From positions 62,001 to 126,000 of the forward strand of contig JADNYJ010000015.1 of the NCBI GenBank assembly GCA_015501075.1: DNA of 64,000 bases, given 5' to 3'. The translations under genes and the position numbers were made by a program. This DNA comes from Gymnopilus junonius (Eukaryota; Basidiomycota; Agaricomycetes; Agaricales; Galerinaceae). Under the pieces are notes generated by a model. That model had not been told where the DNA came from and searched no databases. It worked only from the letters and a program-made list of their open reading frames with translations. Positions within the stretch are counted from its first letter, which is position 1; every line of letters begins with the position of its first letter. Shown in pieces: positions 29,795 through 41,421 of the stretch.

Positions 29795-29893
29795 TCGTGT
29801 ATGGTGTAACGGCTAACATTACCGCCTTTCACTGGAAATTGAACACAATTCAAGCCAGCGCGGTAGCTCGGGGTTCGATTCCCCGTACGCGAA
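29795..29893 (+). tRNA. tRNA-Glu(UUC): tRNA-Glu (anticodon UUC) with a 27-nt intron
   Basis: The acceptor stem tcgtgta/tacgcga pairs over seven positions with one G-T pair. The A box region tggtgtaacgg and B box ggttcgattcc are intact. The anticodon arm is accgc-ctttcac-gcggt, with anticodon TTC at 29828-29830. A 27-nt intron (29832-29858, ctgg...ccag) sits directly after position 37, the canonical site for nuclear tRNA introns. The 5' half is closely like other fungal tRNA-Glu sequences. A T-run follows at 29896-29899. Confidence 0.93.
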
Positions 29894-30449
29894 TATTTTG
29901 GCGCCTAACGCGCTTATTTATCATGATGACTTTCTGTTCGGATTTTACAGGTCACTCACGTCTGAAGGACAACGTCAGCACACGACTCGACACGATGATA
30001 GAGTGGAATTCGCAGGAAAAGAAGCAAACAGTAGTATATCAAGCAAAATTTCAGTCAATGTAACATATTCAGGACAAAGAGTATATGGAAAGCAATTGCA
30101 ACTTGTATGTAATTGAACATGGATTTGTTTGTTTCGTGAGTTTCGTTTCGTATCGTCAGAAATATGTAGTGGGTGGTTAAATAGATAAAGTACACCTCCA
30201 ATCTTCTTCCTCTCTCTCTTCAGCAAGTCATCAAAGTACATACATACAGCATTCGCCTACGTAGTTCCTTGCACTACGTTTTTTCCTCGGCCCCCTCCGT
30301 TCTCTCATCAAAGGTCGTGTCATTTTTTAAAGAAATCCGTGTCCGTGTTGGTCGTTAGTGAGTCATGAATAAAAGAAGTTGCAAATGTTGATCCTCGCAG
30401 CCTTCACAGGCCAGATAATAATAATAAAGAGAGGGCCATAGAAGGCAGA
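29894..30449. other. Intergenic, no gene seen
   Basis: This stretch separates the tRNA from the 3' end of the GBD/FH3 gene and presumably includes the latter's 3' untranslated region. Only short random open frames are present. Confidence 0.4.
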
Positions 30450-32764
30450 TCAAAGATCGAACTTCAGTGACTCAACCTTGCGTGGAGAGGGTAGTCGCAT
30501 GCCCATGCCCATGCCATGGCTTGTCCCGCCAGGAGGAAGGATGGCACTACTTCTTTTGGAGGGCGTAACAGGCGTGCGGGGTGTGTTCCTCCCCGAAGTG
30601 GATGCACCCGAAGTTCCTCCCGATCCCTGGGGTCCAGCGCCCTGTGCGGAATTCTTGGGAACGGGATTCTTGGCGTGAGCAGAGGGTGGCAGGCCGATGA
30701 GACGTGCAACGGTGTATGGGAGCTCGTAGCCTGCTCGTGCGGCATAGGCAATGTATCGCGCGAGTTCGAGGTGCAGGTTCGGGTAGTAAGTCGTTGACGC
30801 TTTTCGGGAGATCTGAAGAATAAGGCAAGGGGATGAGAGCCTGGTAGTGGTCAAGAAGTTGGGTGCTTACGAGAATGATGCGCTCAAAGCCAGAAAGAAA
30901 GAGATCCGTGTGGAATCGATATGCAGAAAGTTCGCTGTCTTTCGACATGCTTAAGACTTCCGCAGATTTTGCAATGGCATTCACCAGCTTGAGCTGGGTC
31001 GTCTATAATTGTAAAATTCATTAGAAACTAGAGAACGTCAAATAGAAAAAAAAAGTAAGAAAACTTACAAAATATGCCATAGCTTCAAACTCTACACCAC
31101 CCGTCATGCCACCTGGAGCTCTGGGCTTTTCGACACTGTTCTCGTTCGTCTCTGACAGTACCCAAATCGTATTATTCGGATGACAGAACACCCAGAAATA
31201 ATCTCTGCACACATCCGACAACTCCTGAAGATAAGTCTTGTATATCCTGGGGACATGCAACGACTCGATAAACTCATGTGGGGACACAGGAGCGCCAGGA
31301 GCTTCAGCGGGTGGAGGAGCAGGGGTAAGGAGCAGAGAGCGGATGAGAGAGAACATGCTCTTGTGAGGGGCAGGTAGCGTAATGAGATTAGAGGTGGCGA
31401 GAGAGGTTTGGCTTTCCCAGGCCTGAGGCTGTCGTGGTCGTAACCCGCTGCCACTGCCGACTGAGAGGAAGGAGCTATGGAAGCCTGGTCTGTTGGTAGT
31501 GGATGGGAGAGATGAAGGTGGGTACAGGTCGAAAAGGAGAAGCAGGAGTTCCACGATGAGTTGGCGGGTGGCAACCTCTCCTGGCTTTTTGTCAGAATAG
31601 AGCAGGGCCACGAGCCGAACGAAGGGGGTGGGGCAGGAGCTGCGCAAGGCAAAGCAACCAATTGAGGAGGTTGAGAGTGCTTTGAAGCAGCGCAAGAGTT
31701 CATGGAGGACTTGATCGTCGTGTTGTTCCTCCCTGTGAAGAAAATGAGTTATTTTGATATTCGAGTAGCAGCGCTTTTCATACCTCCATTCAACTTCTAG
31801 AATCTCGTTTAATCTAGTCAAAAGGGCGGAGTAGCCTCCCAGTTTTAAGAATTCCTGTGACCAGCTTGAAGCACATCAGCAGTGAACTGGGAAAAAGAAA
31901 CAAGGAGCTGACTTACGTGGCAGATTCATTTCGTAACAACAATCTTAATTTCTTTAAATCTTCAATGTCTAATTGTGTGCTTGATGTGCTAGTGAGGATA
32001 CTGCAAAACTTGGTTGGAGAGAGATTCTTGGCTGCAATTAACCCCTTTTCCTTAGCAGACTTGGGGACATGAGAGAGATCGACAGTAGAGGAAGAGCCTG
32101 CTGTCAAGTTGACTTGGCTCTTGGAAAAGAATTGGGAGCTATGGAACGAAAAACCACGTGCATGGCCGGGCCGTCGTTGTGGTGAAGAAAGATATGGGGA
32201 ATTGTGAGCGGACACGGGAGGCTGAGAAAAGCCTGGATGAACAAGTTCTGGACTATCTCCACTTAGTGAAGCCAAGGTGGGGTGTCGTGGGTTGCTCATC
32301 ATGGAGTCGGTACTGTGGGCCTTGCGTAGGCTGCTGGAACGCGGACTGCCAGGGGGGGATTCGGTGGTGGGCCCAATAGCCATTGTTTGAGAGGACTTTA
32401 TCATGGCTGCTTTAACAGAAGCATCCATTCCATAGAGCTTTGGTCTTAGAGTAGACGGGATTTGGAGGTCGTCCTGAAATCTAATTAGCATCTCCAGATG
32501 CTAGACGGAGTAGTCTAAGCTCACCAAGAGTTTATCGAATGCTTCACCAGACACAGGTGTGTCCGGCATATCAATGTCCTTCGGCTTCTTGGAAACCGAC
32601 TTTTTCTTTCCAAAGCCCTTGCTCACGGAGCGGTGCTTGCTCTTGGTTGTGGCAGGCACTTGGGGTTGCTGGAGATTCTCCTTTTCCTGACCCTCGACAA
32701 GGTTTGTGATGACTGTAAAATCGGCAGAGGGGACGCGCCTGGGTGGGAGGATGCCCTTGAACAT
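30450..32764 (-). CDS. GBD/FH3 (formin regulatory) domain protein without FH2
   Basis: ATG at 32762-32764 (MFKGILPPRRVPSADF); stop TGA at 30450-30452. Exons are joined by short introns. The N-terminus is Lys-rich. DDLQIPSTLRPKLYGM and VKAAMIKSSQTM resemble the Rho-GTPase-binding start of diaphanous formins. A Ser/Pro-rich disordered stretch follows, then armadillo-like helices (DIEDLKKLRLLLRNES, EFLKLGGYSALLTRL, EVATRQLIVELLLLLFDLY) typical of FH3, and a second helical block (YKTYLQELSDVCRDYFW, YFTTQLKLVNAIAKSAEVL). It ends in a Gly/Pro/Arg tail. No FH1 or FH2 domain follows; the gene simply ends. Family members of this shape are known in fungi as GBD/FH3 proteins, presumably acting in Rho-controlled polarity or cytokinesis. 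Confidence 0.75.
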
Positions 32765-33904
32765 GGCTCAAGTTGGTTGAGTTGGGTTGTGGCAAGAGAT
32801 GGTCAAGTTGGATACCGTCCAAATCCGGTCGTAAGTTCAACCCCGAACGCGTGCATCACCTGACCGAGTATGTCACGGCCCTTAGCGTTACTAATAACCA
32901 GTCACAATGATCTTTTCCTCATTTGGCGTTCCCTTTGTCCCTTCAGCGTCTATATTATCCACAGCAAATCGATTTCCTGCGTTTCCGCTCGTTGCATTTC
33001 TCCTCCATAACTTCTCATTAATTGCCTGTCCTTATTTTCAAAACTTGTGCACTTTTATTCCTCAACATCGTCCGGTGTCCGGCAATTCTGCTCCCGTGCT
33101 TCCAGGATAAGGACCGTCCTATCTATCGGCAGGAGGGATGCCTCTCCTCTAGCAACCACCTTTGGCTAGCAAGACCATTTATTCGCAGACAGCCTCTAAC
33201 TTTATCTTGGCCCGGATCTTTACCATGGGCAACCGCAAAAACCTCTAACTGGTCGTACTAGCGTCCAATATCGACTCGTTCGACCTCCAACCCCATCTCA
33301 GCCCTCACAAGGTTGCCACGATCAGTCCTAAAGATCTGCACCCCATTCCATGCCCTATTGCACCCAGTCCCTCTACTGAGTTTGCCCGTCGTCCTCATGC
33401 CCAGGTCCAGGGACGCTTCCCACGCATTCCTACTCTGTCCAAATCCGGAGCACGCTTTTTGTTTTCCTCAGCTGCTGATAAACTGCCCGAACTTTGTTAT
33501 TGTCTTTCGACCTGCTGATGGGAGTTATGCTATCTGGAAGGACTTCCGAAGACGACCCTTTATTGTCTAATCCTTATTGTCTTGCTCGTTCCTTCGCTTA
33601 GCTCATTCAATATCTTCCTGTGTTTTGCAAATATAGCAAGAGCACTCTTTTAGAACAATTAGGCTGTCGAGTCGGATTGGTCAAAGCGTTCATATGCGCA
33701 AGGTCCATTGATGACAGAAACCAAAAAAGCCTTTGTTGGATTGCGAACTCTTTGTATAACCGGAGGGGTATAAGAACAGAACCCACAACTCGACGCTTAG
33801 CCCAGCAAGGTCTTCACCAACCTTTCAGCCGCCCAGCCACTCCCCTCAAAAAATCCGCCTGTCTCCTAACCTTCTAAAACTCATCCTCACTCTCCTCATC
33901 TGAA
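32765..33904. other. Long intergenic region, no supported gene
   Basis: This 1.1 kb separates the GBD/FH3 gene from the pheromone gene. A + strand stretch around 33270-33480 reads as a proline-rich frame (VATISPKDLHPIPCPI) for about 80 codons but has no start, no partner exons and no family match. A TATA-like ttgtataac at about 33750-33758 lies 150 bp before the pheromone start. Confidence 0.4.
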
Positions 33905-34033
33905 ATGGACGCTTTCACTACCATCACTAACTTCTTCACCTCCCCCCCCACTGTTGAAGAGACCGAGGCTTCCGTACCATCCAACGAGGATACCGGCGGA
34001 TCAGGTGGAAATGCCTACTGCGTCGTCGCTTGA
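33905..34033 (+). CDS. Lipopeptide mating-pheromone precursor (CaaX)
   Basis: A single-exon 42-codon gene with ATG at 33905-33907 and TGA at 34031-34033. It begins MDAFTTITNFFTSPPTVEE and ends SGGNAYCVVA. The MDxFTT start, the Asp/Glu/Ser-rich middle and the terminal CVVA prenylation box are the known signature of basidiomycete pheromone precursors, whose mature form is a farnesylated, carboxymethylated peptide of about 9-15 residues read by STE3-type receptors. The processing site, usually a charged pair such as ER or EN, is probably in SNED, giving a Gly-rich peptide. No STE3 receptor is recognised within the window, so this may be a lone pheromone gene or an edge of a mating-type B region outside it. 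Too short for usual gene callers. Confidence 0.85.
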   Translation: MDAFTTITNFFTSPPTVEETEASVPSNEDTGGSGGNAYCVVA

Positions 34034-34676
34034 GATGTCTTCAAAAACATTCCTCACTGCGTTCTGACGGACCTGTAACATTTTGGCATCATCATCGTAC
34101 GTCCCCGAATTTCATCTGCATCCTGATGATCTCTTATCTTTTCCAGGGCATTTGGGCATTTATTATCATCATCACAATCATCCCGCATTACATCATTGGC
34201 ATTGCGACACCCACCACCACAACAACAACAACATCAGCAAGACGGCTTTTATTGCAAGTGCACCAGCATCTTCGACCTTCTTCAGTATTACGCCTGCACT
34301 TTATCATTACACTTTTCGACTTTCGCAATAATCTTATTTTCTTTTCTTTTGAGGGACACTTGTTGTAGAATTAACAATTCGTAAAACGGAATGCAATATT
34401 ACTGCAAAAAGATTGTAAAATTAAAAATATTTGTGTCACAACTGATCTTGGGCGTGAATTCTACGAAACGCTCCCAACCATATGGCATAACCAAAATGTA
34501 ACGAATAAACTTTATCCCCCAACAGTCTCTCATAAGCAGGCTGATACTGTAAACGCAAGTTATGCTATAAGTGATATCTTTACGAGGCACGCAGAGGCAG
34601 ACAGTAATCGACCGAACGCGTGAAAGAAGTGCCCTAGAAATCCTATTTCTTTCAATAGATGATATAATTAAATCAG
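34034..34676. other. Intergenic, pheromone 3' region and spacer
   Basis: It contains ccaccaccacaacaacaacaac (about 34200-34230), a CAN-type microsatellite that would translate as His/Thr repeats but has no gene context. The rest is AT-rich and featureless. Confidence 0.4.
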
Positions 34677-37514
34677 TCACTGGTATTCGGCCTTCATCAT
34701 ATCGGCAAGTTTTTCAGCAACAGCGAAACACGCTCCAGCCTAAAAATTAAACCCAAGCCGTCAGATCCTACCCAGAGCAAGCAATACTCAAAACCAAAAG
34801 AAAACGTACCGTATGTCCAGAAATGATCTCCGGGAAAACTGAAGCATCGCACACCCTCAAGTTCTTAACACCGTATACCTTCAACTGAGTGTCCACAACA
34901 CCACCCTGCTCAAGTGGTGCCATGCGACACGTCGACGTAGGGTGATACACCGTTTCGACGCGCTCGCGTACGACATCCTCCAGCTCCTCATTCGTCTTGA
35001 GATGGAGCTGGTGGTCGAATTGGGGGTCCTTGGAAGCGTTGTTCAAAAGCGAGTTGAGTGGCTCGGAGTGGGCGATTCTTAGTCCGAGTCGTAGGCCGCG
35101 AACGAGTTTGATCCTGTCATCGCGTGTTGAAAGGTATCTACATAGAGTAAAGTAATAAACACCCGTTGGGTGATTATGTGAAAAAGAAAGATAAAAAAAA
35201 GTACAGAGGGTCAACCAAGGGATATTCAAAGGGGTTAGAAGACTTCAAGAGGATATTGCCAAAGCTAGTCGGCCTGTTCATAATCGTTAACGTCAGACAA
35301 ATACTCCCGCGAAAATTTGGACAAAATAGCAGGCTGGACGGCTTACCTGAGGAGGTATACGTGCAGTCCTACAGTGTGGTGATTGTTAAACAAGACAGAG
35401 GCATGATCCTTAAAAAAAGGACCAGAACGGTGGACGTAGTTCAAGAGAAAGAGGAAAGGTGAAAAGATAATAACCAACCTTGTAAGCGACAGGGGTCTCG
35501 AAAAACTCCAAATCAGGGCTATCGTTAGCGGAAGTGCTATCCACCAACCTCTCGGCATACTCGGACGGAGGGAACAACGTTGGGTCATCCGTACGGACGA
35601 AAGCAGCTGCCTCAGCAAACTAAAAGGTCAATACTCATGGTTAGTAATATAAAATTGCAACAAACCGCTTAAACTCACATTCATTGCCAAAGGACCCCCT
35701 GTGCCAAGGACATAATATTGGAAGACAGCACGCGTGAGCCGAACGAAGTCGCCAAAATTCTTTGGAAACATATACCCGTACGAGTCGGCCTTCCCTTTCT
35801 GTTCGAAATGCATGTCCAAGATGGGGTGGTCCACTAGGTGAGAACCAACACCTGGAAGGTCACGGATGACAGAGATGCCATGTTCCTCGAGATGCGCAGC
35901 GGGGCCTATTCCAGAGAGTAAGAGGATCTATAGTAGCGTTAGTATTACCCTAGAGATAATATTGCTCGAGAACGATAGATGTACGTGGGGAGATTGCACA
36001 GCGCCAGCTCTGTCATAGCGCGACGAATGAGTTTTAGTCGAGACTGGAGACAATCAAAGGAGAGAAGGGAACTCACGAAACGATTACATCCTTCTTCGCA
36101 AGTGCCACGTAGCGCGGACCAGTCAGAGTGGTTGCAAATTCTACACCGGCAGCGCGGTACTGTTTTGCTTCTAGTTCGTATGTCATAATACGAGTTACGG
36201 TCGCGTTGATCGCGACTTTTAAATTAGGCCGCGCCAGAACCTCAGGTGTTAGGTATGCGCTTTCTGAAGACACTCGCTCGTATTTGTCGCTGATGTAAGT
36301 CACTGAAATTCTTTGAGCCTCTTTTGAAGACTTGGATAGAACGAGAAGACGTACTAATCTGATAACCATTGTTAGAAAGGGATTGATCATGCTCAAGCAA
36401 GCGTAACTCACCCTTGCGGCTCCGAGAGTTCCTTGTGGTCCATTGAAATCATTGGTCTCCCGAATACCGACACTCACACACGCCTTAACAAAGTTGTAGC
36501 ACCAACGTGAGACAGTATTGTTGAATCCAGTTTGCACGGGCCCAGTGAGTCCATGGGCAGCGCGGTCAACCTTGGGATGGTCAGGATGAGGGCGATACGA
36601 CTCGAATTTGCGGAAATAGTGAGAAAGGTTCTTGAATGACCATGAATCATCGCTAATAATGGTTGCCCATTCGTCAAAGTCGCCAGGAGCGCCGTACTGT
36701 GCCCTAAAAGCCGTAGCTGTGTCAGTAAAAGCCAAGAGAGAAAATGAATGAATACATCTGAGCATTGATGGATGAGCCTGACAAGAGGAATCAAGTTAAC
36801 TCATGGAAAGACTTCAGCTGTAGAACAAACGTACATCCACCGAGCATCCTCGCTGAATGAAAAATGAGATCATGGAAGAAGCAAGTTGCTGACATGTCAG
36901 CTTACCTCTCGGCCAGAGTTTCTTCACGCCGTTTGCAGCAGTTTGCCTTTCCGTGTAGAATTGGTGAACATGTTTAGCCGTCTTATAGAGCTTGCTATGG
37001 GTAGATGGTATGCGACTTTCTGGAATAGCTCGGCCGCTGAGAATATAAAAAGCGTCGTGAGCCAACCTTGTTTTAACGACAAAAAATGCGCCCACCTTCC
37101 GCCAGATTCGAGCAGAAGGACGCGAATGTTAGGGTTTTCGGTGAGGCGCGCAGCCAACACGCAACCAGAAGTCCCTGTCAACGCGTGGTTTCAATTTCCT
37201 ATTTACCTAAAAGTGACGATGCACGTACCTCCGCCAGCGATAATGACGTCGTATTCTGGCAATTGTTGACCAAGTGGTTTCCCAACGGCTTCCAAATTCG
37301 TGATGTACTTTCTCTTTCTCTTTCTCTTTACCCTTCTGAGGTAGTAGCTGACGAAGATAGCAACGACTGCAGAAGAGAGCGACAGTGCGACACGCGACTT
37401 GGGAGAGAGGCGCGAGTATGCTTCGCCCACAGGGTGCTGTGCTAGCTTCTCCAAGACAACATTTAGAGCATTGGTCACAGATGCGATAGCTCTGTCCGGA
37501 ACACTGCTAGACAT
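34677..37514 (-). CDS. GMC oxidoreductase 1, N-terminally membrane-anchored
   Basis: ATG at 37512-37514; stop TGA at 34677-34679; about ten exons. The N-terminus has a hydrophobic segment ([16 protein letters not shown]) then [10 protein letters not shown], suggesting a membrane anchor. [18 protein letters not shown] is the FAD Rossmann motif. Further GMC motifs are [35 protein letters not shown], a second signature with [35 protein letters not shown] and the C-terminal [17 protein letters not shown], whose His belongs to the active site. Such flavoenzymes oxidise alcohols or sugars, often making hydrogen peroxide. The substrate cannot be read from sequence. The absence of a secretion signal before the FAD motif argues for an intracellular enzyme. 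It is a close paralogue of the gene at 41422-44111. Confidence 0.88.
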
Positions 37515-37823
37515 CGTTTGTTGATAGAAGAGGGGAAAACAAGGCCGAGAATTGCTGATTCTAAAAGGGGTGGAATTTCTGTATCAGGACAACTTGAGTC
37601 TTCGAATTCTAGCCTCCTGTGTCAGCTGCTCGTCAATTTCAAACAGCCGGACTGAAGTGTCTGCATAAAATATCAGTCGATTGTCAGTATCACAGGACTT
37701 CAGAGCATCATGTGTCCCGCCATTGCCGTTCTGGCAAGGATCAGGAGCTGTCGATGACGACTGCGTATTCTAAACGGCCAGGGTCCAAAAATAAACACAA
37801 CCTTGACCGCTCTCATCACTGCT

Positions 37824-39588
37824 ATGAACGGCGCCACTGGAAAGTCGCCAACGATCAAAACAGAAAACGAAGTCGATCAACTGGTAGACGACGACGAATT
37901 TGACGATGATCAAGAACAGGGCGGCGGGGGAACTGAGGTTCATGATGTCGCTCTTCAACCACCCACAGACCAACTTTTGACTACTGAGACGCTACATTGT
38001 ACGACCTACGCGATTTCTCTTGACTTTTTAATTCTGAAGCTATAATCATTTCAGTCATGATTCACGAGGGGCTTATCTCCCTGGATGCCCCATATCAGAG
38101 AGGTGTGCTTGGCCTGACCTCGGTGTCTTAGACGACCTCACTGAGTATACGACTCGGAACCCAGAAATCGTGTGGCCTGATACCAAGAAAGTATCACTCA
38201 TTGATTCTGTTTTCCGCAATTTCTATATTCCGCCAGTAATTTTTGCTGTGCATACCGATCCTGAAGGTCATGAGGTTCGCGTTTGCGTTGACGGGAAGCA
38301 AGTGAGTGCCGTGCCATCCACCTCAGCCAAGTCAACTCTCACTTATCCGCGTTTGCATAAGCGCCTAACTTCCATTCAGAGGTTTATGGATGGATTGATT
38401 CCTCGTAAATACTTCTTGCAGCTATTTCTGATGTCCACCACACTCAATATCTCATAGACGTCGATACGAGGTCGAAGAAGAGGTATTGGTATCGTCCATC
38501 ACCCAAAGAGACAGACAAGGATGTGATCCCTCCTTATCTAATGGACGAGTTTAAGGCAAAGAAGATCAGAGTTGGTATGAAAATGTTGCGCGCACAATTT
38601 CGAATACTTACCTTGTGCTTAATAGTTGAGTACCACGGTATCGCACCAGGAATGGAACGAGAAGTCTTCCAGAGAGTTCAGTTGGGTATGCCACTGACTG
38701 CAGCAGGTAAGCCAGAATAGTATTGTAAAACCTGCAACAAGGCTTGAACCCTTTTTTATTATGACTAGAAAAACTGCAAGCTATCGCGTCTCCCTGGGCA
38801 CAGTAAGTTGATCCTTTCTCTTAGAAAGCTCTTTTCCACAACACATTCCCCTCAATAGGTGGGTATGGCACCTCGAATCCAAACACATCTCGCTTGAAAA
38901 TGGCCTCGGTGAAAAGCTTCAATGGGACACCAAGAGAGGCCGGGAATTCCAGAACCTCGCGCATATGATTTTCTGCTGCGATGGGCTCCCAGAGCAACAC
39001 CTTCCAAGTCCTCAAAAAATGGAAAAATGGATGTCTCGCATGGAAGAGCCTCCAAGAGAGTTTAGAGATCGCATGGATGACGTGCTTAGGTGCCTGTGGG
39101 TACTGGCGACGGAGTCAAGCTACAATCAGGCTTTTACGGGTAAAAAGATCACTCAACGAATAGCTCCCGTGGAATTTATTTTCATTGGTCAGTTTTTCAT
39201 TTCCAACTCGCCTGTGTTGTAATTCTTGTTGATTTCATGGCCAGGTGTTCTCTTGTATATCTTACGCCAAGAAAGCTATGAAGTCAAGGCGAAAGCGGTT
39301 TACAAATTGAGGATAGGAATCCGGGAACAGTTCAAAGATATTCGCAATAATTCCAAAGTGGGCAAAGCCATGTGGAGGCTAGTGGATAAGTTACAGGATA
39401 ATCCAGATGGATTGTCAGACGAGGAGGAAGAAGAGGGCCCATCAATATCTCGAAAGAGGAAAAAGAAGGCTGCTAATCCTGACGACGACGAAGACGACGA
39501 GGATTATCAAGGTACTAGTAGGCCTGTGAAGCCAAGAGGTCCCACCGGAAAGCCAAGAGGTCGTCCAATGAAAAGCCAGCCAGTCTGA
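37824..39588 (+). CDS. DUF262 domain protein
   Basis: First ATG in frame at 37824 (MNGATGKSPTIKTEN); stop TGA at 39586-39588. Introns at about 37999-38053, 38102-38166, 38301-38358 and 38407-38457, with more downstream, give a continuous protein. The key block is ISLDAPYQREIVWP, then SVFRNFYIPPVIF and DGKQRLTSIQRFMDG, the N-terminal DUF262 signature (YQR-x-x-VW ... IPP ... DGKQRLTSI) also seen in GmrSD-type nucleases. Later segments are helical. The C-terminus is acidic (DEEEEEGP) followed by KRKKK and an RGPTGKPRGRP AT-hook-like tail, suggesting nuclear location. It has no HNH nuclease half. It is divergent from GMC 1 (309 bp between starts). Confidence 0.82.
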
Positions 39589-39916
39589 TAGATCTCATTT
39601 TGCAATTCCTTCCGCGGAATGTGGGCATCCTCCTGTGGTCTCTTTACTTCAAAGACATTGAGGCCCTCGAGGTTGTATTTGAGTTGTATGCACCCTTAGG
39701 TCTTCTGAATAGAGGAATCTGTTAATTCTTATGAATACCTATCTCCAATACACTCTTTGTGGCCTTTGCACCAAACGTTGTACTATTAGTTAGTGTAGCA
39801 TCAGCTTTCGTGACCCAATCGGACACTAATGACGTCTGTTCTAATCTAATATCGGATGTCACCTCAAGCCTGCTTCGACTTGCAGTCTTACCGTCAATTC
39901 CTTCTTCACTTTTAGA

Positions 39917-41144
39917 ATGCATTCTCGTATTCCGAGGCTCCCAAAACTTATTCAAATCCTACAATATCCTGGTTTCATTCTTCCCAGAGTCAAAAAATAC
40001 ACATTCTCTACCTCCGAACTTATCCTCGCTTTCTTAATAGAGGCACCTGGTGCATCCTTACTGGCCAGTCAGATCTTGGACCGCCTGAAAGTCGAGGATG
40101 CGGAATGGGTTGCTCAGTTCGAGAAAAGCGATGATATCAAGCTGCTTTCTGATCTGTTGAATCGTAGGTACCGCCCTCGAATGTGCTTGACCCGATGGGC
40201 ACAGGACTGGTTCGAAGGATTTTTACTTCCCAGTAGGCTCTTACAATTAGTTCATACGCCTAGCCAAGGCTGATGGTACTCCTTCTTGTGGTGCGATCGG
40301 AGAGTAATAGAAATCCCGAGTCGGCTATGTTTTCTCCCAATGAGAACCCCGAAATCTTGAAAGCGCAGGTACGCAACGACTCTCTTGTTTCAATGAATTC
40401 CTCATACGGTAGTAGCTCTGGCTGCGCGACGGCTGTCGTACACCCTTTCGGGGTTATATCGATCCACAGGCTCCTCGAGATGAAGTGGTAAAAGACTCCA
40501 CCCTTCCGAATGAATTCACCATGTTCGCCGATGTTGGCCATATCCTTCCATTTTGGATCGGAGGCAGGCCAGTCGTGTACTCATACCTCCGAACCTTTGG
40601 AAACATCCCCATATCCTTCGAAGAGATGCGAGCGACGTTATTCAAACCTCCAAATTCAGCAATTTTTGACATTGCATGGCGGAATTTATTTAATAGGTTT
40701 TGTATCAGCATCCAGCATGACCTTTCCATGGACCATTATATTCTGCGGTCTTATGAGCCTAGTGTGCCACCTGCCATCTTGGAGCACAAAGACCGACCCT
40801 TGATTGGCTTGCACGCAGGCCCATTTACAGATATCGAGTACAGGCTTTCTGAACAATTTTGTAACATCCACCATGCGATAAGCAAAATCCTCTATACATC
40901 TGGTGCAGACAAGGTCATCAACGAGATACTAGACGCCGAGATAGGTGCTAGAGAGACAGGATTACTCTGTCTACGTGAAGAGTTCAATGAAGATGAATAT
41001 GGGACGATGAGTACTATAGCTTTTCGCAGTCCCGCTACCAACGCGCTGGGATTGACCTGCTGGATAGGAAGCTTGCAGAATTGGCGTCTGCCCGAGCCAT
41101 GTCCGGTACCCCTGATGTCGGATGGAAAAGAAGTTCGGTACTAG
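39917..41144 (+). CDS. Hypothetical protein, gene model uncertain
   Basis: At least three coding-looking blocks on the + strand: MHSRIPRLPKLIQIL to SDLLNR (39917-40165), EILKAQ and neighbours (40300-40365), and a long open last exon to the TAG at 41142-41144 (VVYSYLRTFGNIPISFEEM, LREEFNEDEYG). Possible introns begin gtaggt at about 40166 and gtacgc at about 40369. I recognise no family. The gene is convergent with GMC 2. The blocks are in different frames, so splicing is required and the model is only approximate. Confidence 0.4.
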
Positions 41145-41421
41145 ACGATATGTTTCCGTCCTGACCTGTAATCTATTGTTCATGAGTTTAATTGAATTTT
41201 GTCCTTTCAATTCTTCCGACAACCTTCAGATGGGACGTTTAGTCCTGAACTGTCTGGGTCTGCAGGCAGAGTTTTGAGACAGTTTTAAACGACGAATATG
41301 ACATTGCGTTGCCCGAAGGCAACGTCAGATAAATATAGGGGAAATTCATATTGAGTACTGGAATAGATGTACGCATTCACAGACCGCGGAGGGATGCGAT
41401 AAGTGACAGTGGATACGGAGT

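Noticed and set aside
33270..33570. Proline-rich open stretch (VATISPKDLHPIPCP...) on the + strand
   Set aside because: There is no start codon, no linked exons and no family resemblance. Stops bracket it, and it could be chance in C-rich DNA.
34196..34331. His/Thr-rich open frames next to the pheromone gene
   Set aside because: They are translations of a cac/aac microsatellite in three frames, with no gene structure.
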